A DNA stretch of 64,000 nt, taken from Stratiolaelaps scimitus (taxonomy: Eukaryota; Arthropoda; Arachnida; Mesostigmata; Laelapidae). Positions 52,401 through 61,400 of the stretch are shown here, piece by piece. The stretch is taken from NCBI GenBank assembly GCA_019614645.1, contig JABWDB010000021.1, positions 5,069,501-5,133,500 of the forward strand, written 5' to 3'. The notes beneath the pieces were generated by a model, which had not been told where the DNA came from, did no database searches, and worked only from the letters and a program-made list of their open reading frames with translations. Made by a program: the position numbers and the translations under genes. The stretch's first letter is position 1, and every line of letters starts with the position of its first letter.

Positions 52401-55400
52401 CTTGCTCTTTTACGCTGGCTTCGAAGTCCTCGAGCAAACGATCGAGGGTGTCCCATTGGGCGTTTAGCTGGCTCAGCTCCTTGACACTTTTACGGCTCCA
52501 GCGACCAAGAATCTCGTTTTTAGCCTCACTCTGCTCGTAGACGCCACGGAGCTGCAAAATCACATTGGACGTATATAAGTAATTCAAACCGATACCTACA
52601 CTTCAAAGAAAGATCAAATAATGAACGTTGAACTAGCTCAGTTGACAGCCTTATTATAATTATTATATTATGAATTAGTATTGTGATGCGGTATGTTGTA
52701 GCTTGGTAAACCTTTCACGTTTAAGTCTATCCTATAGATGTTCCAGTATACACCAACTAAACGTATATGATACAGATACATACTAATTATAGATAATATA
52801 CATTCAAATGCATTTACAATAGGCAAAAAGTCCGACAGCCTAAAATCATTTCATTCTGTGCAAGGTGACGCTCATGTTAAGCACCACCAATTAACAGCAC
52901 TAACAACTGCGGTGTTTCGCAGCTGATCGACACATTGTCCGAATGATCTTACTTCAGACTTTGCTTGCTTGATCTCCTCAAGCTTAATGACCGACTCGGT
53001 CATTTCCTCAACAGTCTGCGGCCTTCTGAGCAATGCACTTGTCGACTCCTGTATAAACGTCTGTATTCTGGACGCGTCCTGCGAAATGGTTCTCTGCAGA
53101 ACCCGAACAAGTGTACTATTGATTTCCGACAGCAGATAATCAATGTAGGACTTGATTGGGGCGTAACTCACGGTAATGCAGTCAAACCTCTCCTCCTCCC
53201 TGAAAGTTGCCAACAAGTAAATATCAGTTCGGTTTGATTTGTATTGAACAAGACAGAATAGACACATGCTTCAACGTCTCTCTAGGCCGAAAAAAGAGCG
53301 CACATCGAATGTTCCGTCTAATAATGCTTCTGTTGCCTGGTGTGTGTATGTGTGTGTGTGATATTCGTGTTTAATCTCGAGCGACGTTGCTATATTCGAT
53401 ATATTTATGTGTGACATATATTTATGAAATTGATTTTTGACCACCACCTCGTAAGTCACGTAAGTCATCCCTGTAGTTAACTATAGAAATAAATAGATTC
53501 TTCATTGCTTACACATTCATCTTGGCGAATTCCTGACTCTTGATCTTCACCATCTTTAGATTCAGTCTCCATTCATCGGGTGTTTTGCAGAATTCTTCAA
53601 CGACGGCATCTAAATCGATACCACCAAATGCAACCCATCCCTCGAAGCGGTCGCGTGTTCGCTCTACCTGCTCAAGCACCTGGCTAGCATCGGCATAAAG
53701 CTGGTTGATTTTCACCTGAATTATATGAATAAGTAACGAGAACGTACGCATGGTGAAAATTGCAGTTCCTTTCCTAGACTGACAATCCTTTATCTATATA
53801 TATATACATATATGTGTGTGTGTGTGCGTGTACGTGTATAAATATTAGACAGGCGTGATATATAATTTTTTTAATAGCCACTCATATATATAGTCAGAAC
53901 AACAATAATAATATATATATATATATGAAGTGAATCCCTTCACACCTGTCTCCTACGCCGTAATGCCCCAAGCTGTTGTATTATTTTTTGTGCTGTTTGG
54001 TTCGATTAGAGTGGCTATATTTCGCTTCGTGCGCCATTAAAGGAACCTCCACAGCTGCTGGATATTTAGGAGCTTCAAAGTCAAGCCGGGAACGTCTTTC
54101 TTACGTCGCAGGGTGGATAAACACTAGGTCAGGCTGTAAAGCCCAGTCCTTACTGTAGGACTATTTCATTGCCGACCCTAAAGTTTTCCTATAGCTAAAT
54201 CTTAGCTTTACCTTCTTCGCTAGATCTCGGTATCGCCATTTCTAGCATTCGCGATTTTCCGAGACCAAGAAGGCTAGAATTCTCACTAAAAGCTACCGAA
54301 GATTCTTTTTTAACCAGAGGCAAGGGTAACTGTATTCATCGTCTTCTCCTGATTTTTCCGGAGAGTTGGTCTAGCTAGACCTATCTGAGATCTCTGAAGT
54401 CGACCTCTGTGACGGAAGGCAAATTCAAAAATATCTCGACGTCTACGACTTCTGGATGTTGAACCTGCGATCGCAAATGTCCGACTCTAGGTCCTGTGTC
54501 AGTCGGGACCTAGAGTAGGACATTCCCGTCGAGCCCGATCGCGTGGTGCATTCGTGTGCGCCTCGCACTCGGAGGAGACGGACGAAGCTACTTTAGTTAA
54601 CTAAGAGGGCCTCGTTGCATTTTCCGTGCAATGTACTCTCCGGAGGTCGCTGTTTGAAACGAATTCCAAAACGCTAAACACGGTGGTCATAATAATTGAA
54701 TTGTAGTCGTGAAATGCACGACGTGGAGCCGAGAGTATGTAAATAAATTCATTAGAAGTGGAATACGGTGATGAAATTTTGCAGGATCAAGTAACGGCTG
54801 CATGAATCCCAGAGTCAATAACACATAAAGTTAATGATATTAGAAGTATTCTCCTATATAAGTAGTATCTGAACCGTTCGTATTCATATATAGCAGCTGA
54901 GGTAGCAGAGGAAACTAGAGTAAATATATTTGTGTTGCGCTTAGCGCATGAAGAAGAATATATCTTTAGCATAAAGCATATTGGGTTAATATTTTCAGTT
55001 TAATTTAAACACTCCCTTATTATGAGCCGGGGGAAGCAGAGGTCATACAAGAGTATAAATACGTATATATGTACATATGCGTATAATATATTCCCATGGA
55101 TTGTAGCAGTAAAAGGAAGGACGTTTATCAGGCTATCAACAATATACTTCAATAATCCCAAATCGATGTTTAGGTATATATCATACAGCGTGTTTTTCAA
55201 TGATAGACGTGAAGATAAGAGCTCCCTCGTTGGTGTTCGAAACTCCCTTGAAGTGGTGAGGTATTGAGAGGAACTTCTTGATTTGCAGAAAGTACTTCGC
55301 TCGAACCTCTTCGAGCGGGGGCCGAAATGCGATCTCTCCATTTCTGCAAGGAATTCAAAGGGTAAACACATTCGTTGATCTTTTGTGTTCAGGAAAGCCA

Positions 55401-58400
55401 ACGGAAGGCTGGCACAAGCAACATGAGCCTTGTTAGAATGCACCTAGAACTCAGAGAGAAAGAGAAAGTATAATATTTCCCTAGAGATTACAAAGAAGTC
55501 AATTAGTCGCCATTGCATAATGTTGATTCCGTTGGAAGAAGCAACGAGCTTGTTACCAGGCAACCTCTCGCCGGAATCAGATCTGATCCCTAGATCTTCT
55601 CCGCACAACGACAACTGAAAACTAGCTCTAACCTATTTTTTGTTTTTTGCTTAAAGGGGGGTGTCGCCATGCTATTTTCACGAAGCGTACAAGCGGATGA
55701 ATGAATATATTGTCAAAAAAAAACTTCTTGGAATACCGCTGATCACAACGGCGGAATCCGAATCTCTGCTGATGTATGAGCGAACAGATCGACGGAACGT
55801 AGCTGTTTTCGACGGATACCTCTGGATCGCATATGTTTGACAACTGGCACTTCCATCATAAAAAAGTTCTTCCGCGGTCGCGTTGGAGCCTTTTTAGTTC
55901 CATCCTCATCGAGTGGAAATAGTTACGGCTTTAACTACACAATACCGTCCTGCAAGAGGTCGGTTTACCTAAAGTTCGGGGTCTTGGGACACCTGCTTCG
56001 GCCTGGAATTCGAATGCAGAGCACAATTTCTGTCCACGCCCATGTTTGGCTGCAAATAGCAAGCCAATTTATATACTCGAACACCCACATATATATATAT
56101 ATATATATATATATGTGACATGTTTCTCAAGCTGTATCGGGTTGTTTCTCTTCGTGCCACTTTGCACTATACAGTGCTGGGTATAAAATGAAGGCACCCC
56201 TATATTTCAACAAATCGTTACAAGGAGCACACATTTGAGGAATTTATTCTGTATCAGATTAATGTACGTGTCAAATAACATACACACCGAAAAGAACAGC
56301 GCATATAACGTCGCATGCAGCCTGCTACAATAAACTGTGTCATCTTTCGGGTTCGAGTGTTCTCGCTGAATTAATTCTCGTCTGCTTGTGCTAATCAGTA
56401 CCGTCTGGTCCTGCCCTTGTTAATTATAGCGTTAATGACTCGGTTTGGCATACTATCAATGAGATTTAGCAGGATATGGTCGCTGACACCTCCCCAGGCC
56501 TCCAACAACGCCTCTTTTAGTGCTTCCACGGATGTATACTGTTTATTTGACACATATACTCGTCGGACAAGAATGCTCCAGAGATTCTCCGTCGGGTTGA
56601 GATCAGGAGAACATGCTGGCCGCTCTAGCCTTGTTTTCATTTGCGCCCGTATGATATTCGGATAACGCTTAATTGTCATTAAAACTGTTGATCTATGGAC
56701 CTGAAGGTTTAACTCTTGCCTGATTTTTTCACAACTTATGATCGAATTCGAGGCCAATCGACAAATGTGCATGACAATTCGTTGGCTGATCTTTTGTAGA
56801 CGTCCTTTAGATTTATTAGCACGAATACGTCGACGGACTGCGCAACACACGCTGACACATTTTGTTGTAGCAGGCTGGATGCGACGTTATATGCACTGTT
56901 CTTTGTGGTGCGTATGTTATTCGACACATACATTAATCTGATACAGAATAAATTCCTCAAATGTGTGTTCCTTGTAACGATTTGCTTATGCCCAGCATTG
57001 TATTTTTTCAGGCATTGTTCTGGCTCTCGTAGACCAGTTTTGAATTGAAGATTTAGAATTAACTAATCCCTGTTTTGCTTATTTCTCTCATTGTATCATC
57101 TTCTATTAGATCGGTACATATTCTGAGTGTATTTTCATCGGACATTTGGTCGAATACGGAAATTAATAACAAGTACAAGAGGAGTAAGTATTCCAATAGT
57201 AAACTGCTATCCGTATAAAATTAGCTGAATCTTTATTGACATTGATTTACGTTCTTGGCGTGAACGGGGCCACCTCCAACGGTCCCCTATTCTACGTATC
57301 TCTAGACACCACCCTCGCTACTGTCTGCTCAACGTCAATTCTCTGTTCCCGGTTGATCCTACCCTGCAGGCTGTGAGAGCAAATCAATTCCAGGGCGAAC
57401 CTATACCCCCTGGGCGACCTACAGAAAATGACCCAAGAATTGCCCTGACCCTTCCAAGCGAACGCCTTCCAATAATGTCGGTGATTGGAGCATTGGCAAC
57501 GACGACCGCCTCTTCCACAAACCTACGAACTCGATCTAAGCGAATTCTCAAATTTTGGGAATTTTGCGAACAGTATTACATATATGTGTTGTCAAATAAT
57601 TGCGCATTACAGTGTCAACCATGGGGTACACATACCTCATTACCCGGCTCTGCCACGACTAGTACACGTATCGTTGCTGCCACTAATTTCTAGCTTTTTC
57701 TTATTTATTTGCCTCCATTTTGATTTATATGTATATATATATATATACCATTGTTATTATCATTGTTACTATTAGGATCTACAAATGAATCAAATTAAGA
57801 TACTATATTAAGTTGATGCAAAATATTATAATTAATTATTATTTGTTTTCATTCATTGTTGCCTACCCATTTGTGTTAGTTTGTTATTTGCTATACATCA
57901 TTAAATTGCTAAATTAGCAACCTTTAGAAACTCCTGATTTTCTCCTATCAGTTCGTTCCGACAGACCTATGGCCTTTGTTGGTCATAACCTACTGCTTTG
58001 AGCGGCACTGTTCCTTTTCTATATCTTTATCTTCCATTGTAACTAACTGGCGGCCCCGCATTAATCACGTTCCTCCCTAAACGTTTACGTGTGATTCCCA
58101 CACTCGGGCACCTAAATCCCTTGGCCTTCCCCCCGAAATTCTATTATTTATAGGTCCCTCTTCCATTGTTCCTATGCTGATCTTTGCGGTGTTGTGGTTT
58201 GGGATGCTGGCCGCAAAATAGGTTGCAGTGGTAATACAGAATGGTTACAATTACACATACGATCTCGGCATGCCCTCTTGCTTTCCGTTCTCGTCGTGCC
58301 CTTTTAACAACAATCAGCTCCACAAACTCTATCTCGGCGTCCCGCATTTGTATAGCTCTATCGTAATCGATTGATGTTCCAACGCACGATCTTTGATGCA

Positions 58401-61400
58401 TCCTTCTTACCCCATGCCTTCTCAGACCTCCCTCACCAAACATAACCTAAACTCTCATTGCGAATCGCTCCCCCAAGGCCGAGATTACTACCCCCCCCCC
58501 CGTCAGGCATTTTGTCGACTTCTCGAATCTTTAAGGCGTAGATTATTAACTTTTCTTCCTTCTAGGCTAAACTGCTTCTTTAGCACACCTCACCAAAGGA
58601 GCAAATGAGCCCATTCCCATCAACAAGTTCTTGCCGCGGCACTATTGAAGTTGAATAGTACTTGATACGCCATCATCCCGACATTATTTAAATGACATTG
58701 GAATGAAGAAACATCATCTACAGGTGCGCTTCCGGCAGAACACGAACGTTCAAATAGATCCATCGCAACGTCTAACATGTGTCATCCGGCCACTTCGTTT
58801 GCGGGAATACAATCAGGAAAACACCAATGAAAGGAAGGGCACTACTCGAGTTACCTTCGTCCAGTGGGAAAGTAAGGGAGGGCACTAATTGGGTGAATCA
58901 CTAATTAACAGATGCGGTATTACTTAACTCCCTTTCATGCGATAACGGGGAAGGTGAGTCAAGCCTTGACATCCATTAGCATTTGGGGTACATCATTTGC
59001 GAGGGCTAACGAACTGAAAGGACATCATTGACGTACTGCGTTTTTACTTACGTCTACCTTGACGTTGCCGAGAGTTGTGCAAGCATCAGTTACTCGAGTA
59101 AAAAAATGAGTGGGTCGTTGAAGGCCTGAATGAAACTATGTATTCCCTATTTCGCCAGTTTCTTTATGTATTTATTATAGTTTCAAGGCAAACTGCAAGG
59201 AACCCCTCAGCACTAATGCGCCGACCAATCATAGGCCCACTTCCAAGTGGAAGGAATAGTTCAACCATATGTTGTGAGTGGGGGGGATGCGGGTTACAAA
59301 GTGTGGTTATATGGGCGTTACCTGAAGGTGAGGTCCACCCGAATTTCAGCCATATGTTGAGATAGTTTTCCGAGACACGCGCTGTACTGATAATCGAGCG
59401 CCTTATACAACTGTCGATCCCAGTGGGTCTTCCATGATCGCATATGATCCGGGTTAAAGCCTTGCGCCTGAAGCTTGTTCATAATGCCGCGAATTTCCGC
59501 CAATAGTTCCTTCCATACTTGCTGGTTCGATAACAGGTCCGTTGACATCAAGTGGACGACTTTCTCCGTGATGTCACTGTGCTGGCGTCGCAGCATTCGG
59601 TTTAGGCGGCTGAGCTTCTCGGCCACGTCTTGTAGTTTCTAGATAGAGAGAAATTTCACGAAGAGGAAACAAATAAATCATATTTAAAAAATTCTACTGT
59701 TGGAAGTAACAAAGCAACCATTCTATTAACGGCAAAAAGAAGCAAGGTTGCCGGTGTTCAAATGTTAATCTGCAAAATTATTCAATCCCTTAGTAAATCA
59801 GGTCAAGTTGCCGTGTTTATTTAAAGAGAGGTCAACAGGACGGTATCATACGAAGTCCATCACTTGAGCCCGAGTGACTCCACACGAGTCACTCCCCGCC
59901 ACCCTTCATTTGCCCGTTCGAATCCTCAGTACATAGAAAACACCGGCTAAAACCCTTGCGCGCAGAGGTTACCTTGTGGAAATATGTAATTTGAAATTAA
60001 ACGGAATTGGATTAATTGCTCGCCTCGCTGGTCCCACCCGTTCGGAATAACCATGCTTCACTTGTTATCGGAACTGCTCAATCGTGCCGCGTCGTCCCTC
60101 CCTGACCACTCAAACGTGCTGGTCCACTTCACCGATTGCTGGGAGCCCGGGGCAAGGGAACACTCCTTCATTGTTCACTCCACATGGACGGGTTTCGTAT
60201 CCGGGTTTGTGTTCCAGCTTAGCAACTGAGTAAATTTTTAAAAGGGAATGGGGGGAGGTGGGTCGAGGTTGAAGGAGGAAATGGCTGTCGCTGTCAGACC
60301 TATGCCGACTCGAGGAATACACCAGTGTCGCTAACGGAATTTTCCACCTTGACCAATCCTTTTGAATTCAACACATTCTAGTGTATCTACCTGCTATCAC
60401 CTTTCGTCCGTCGACAATGACGTGTAATCTAATGGGCGAGATCGTAGCCTATGAGATGCTTGAGGAAAATGCAAAATAATGCGCGAACAATGCTGCTCAA
60501 CGTGGATATGATCTCTAGACAGATAAATAACAGGAACGAGATTAGTGCTGCTAAGTCAGAGATCATCTGTTAAATACACACTATGAGCGATCAAGCGACA
60601 CAGCGTATGGAGTCCCCTAGAATCGTGGGGACCGAAGGCTAGAGCGGGACAGGTATTAATGAATAGCAAATTAGCAGGGCCTTATTCTATTTGTGGAGAA
60701 TCTTGGATCGTATGCAGTTGTTTATTATTTACAGGTTTTATTCACGCTTATGTTAAACTGAGGATAATAGAAGAAGATCATGCCAAAGGTGAATTTGCTC
60801 ACGACAAACACGTGAATGGGTCTTTGACGGAGCGACAACAGCCTTAAAATATGACACTACCGAACAAGTTCCGCGCTGCTGATCGCGGAAAGTGACATGG
60901 GTTTTTGCCACCAAAACAGAAGATTAATAATCAGTACGAGAATCATACTATACATTTTCTTCCATTGCTCCTATTACTCTGTACAAGATACTATGGAGCG
61001 AGCCAGTCAAATATTTCAAGTTGTTGCGCCACGTGTTTAGACATATGTATTCTCTATCTTCGATAACATTTCATTATCAACTTCTCTTTCCGGTGCAAAC
61101 ACTATCTGGGTATTTCATATAAGATAACAATTTATTATTATTACTTATACAACTTTAAATATACAGTAATTAGAGAATTAGTTGGAGACAGGGTGTCAGG
61201 CCAAGACCGTCATGGTCACCCCCGAGAGAGGCGATGGCATTGCCTATAGGATAAGATAGGATTGCCCTAAGGATAAGGATAGGAAGGACATCGAAGATAT
61301 CTGTTTACCTGGTTTATAATAACAGAGCGCCCTTGAAGAAAGACATGACAGAGACGACTTGACAGTGCATCCATATGGCAATTTTAGAATAGAGAGAACA

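Larger units (their letters stand above)
55344..59321 (-). other. 4-kb DYNC2H1 intron with a transposon
   Basis: It holds the Tc1-type element 56172-57000. The rest (57001-59321) has TA and TTA runs, a poly-C run at about 58490-58500 and short open frames of no recognisable family. Confidence 0.7.

Noticed and set aside
52872..52952. Extension of the dynein exon beyond 52953
   Set aside because: The frame stays open for 36 more codons but crosses a strong GTAAGA donor, and the extension breaks the alignment with other DYNC2H1 proteins.
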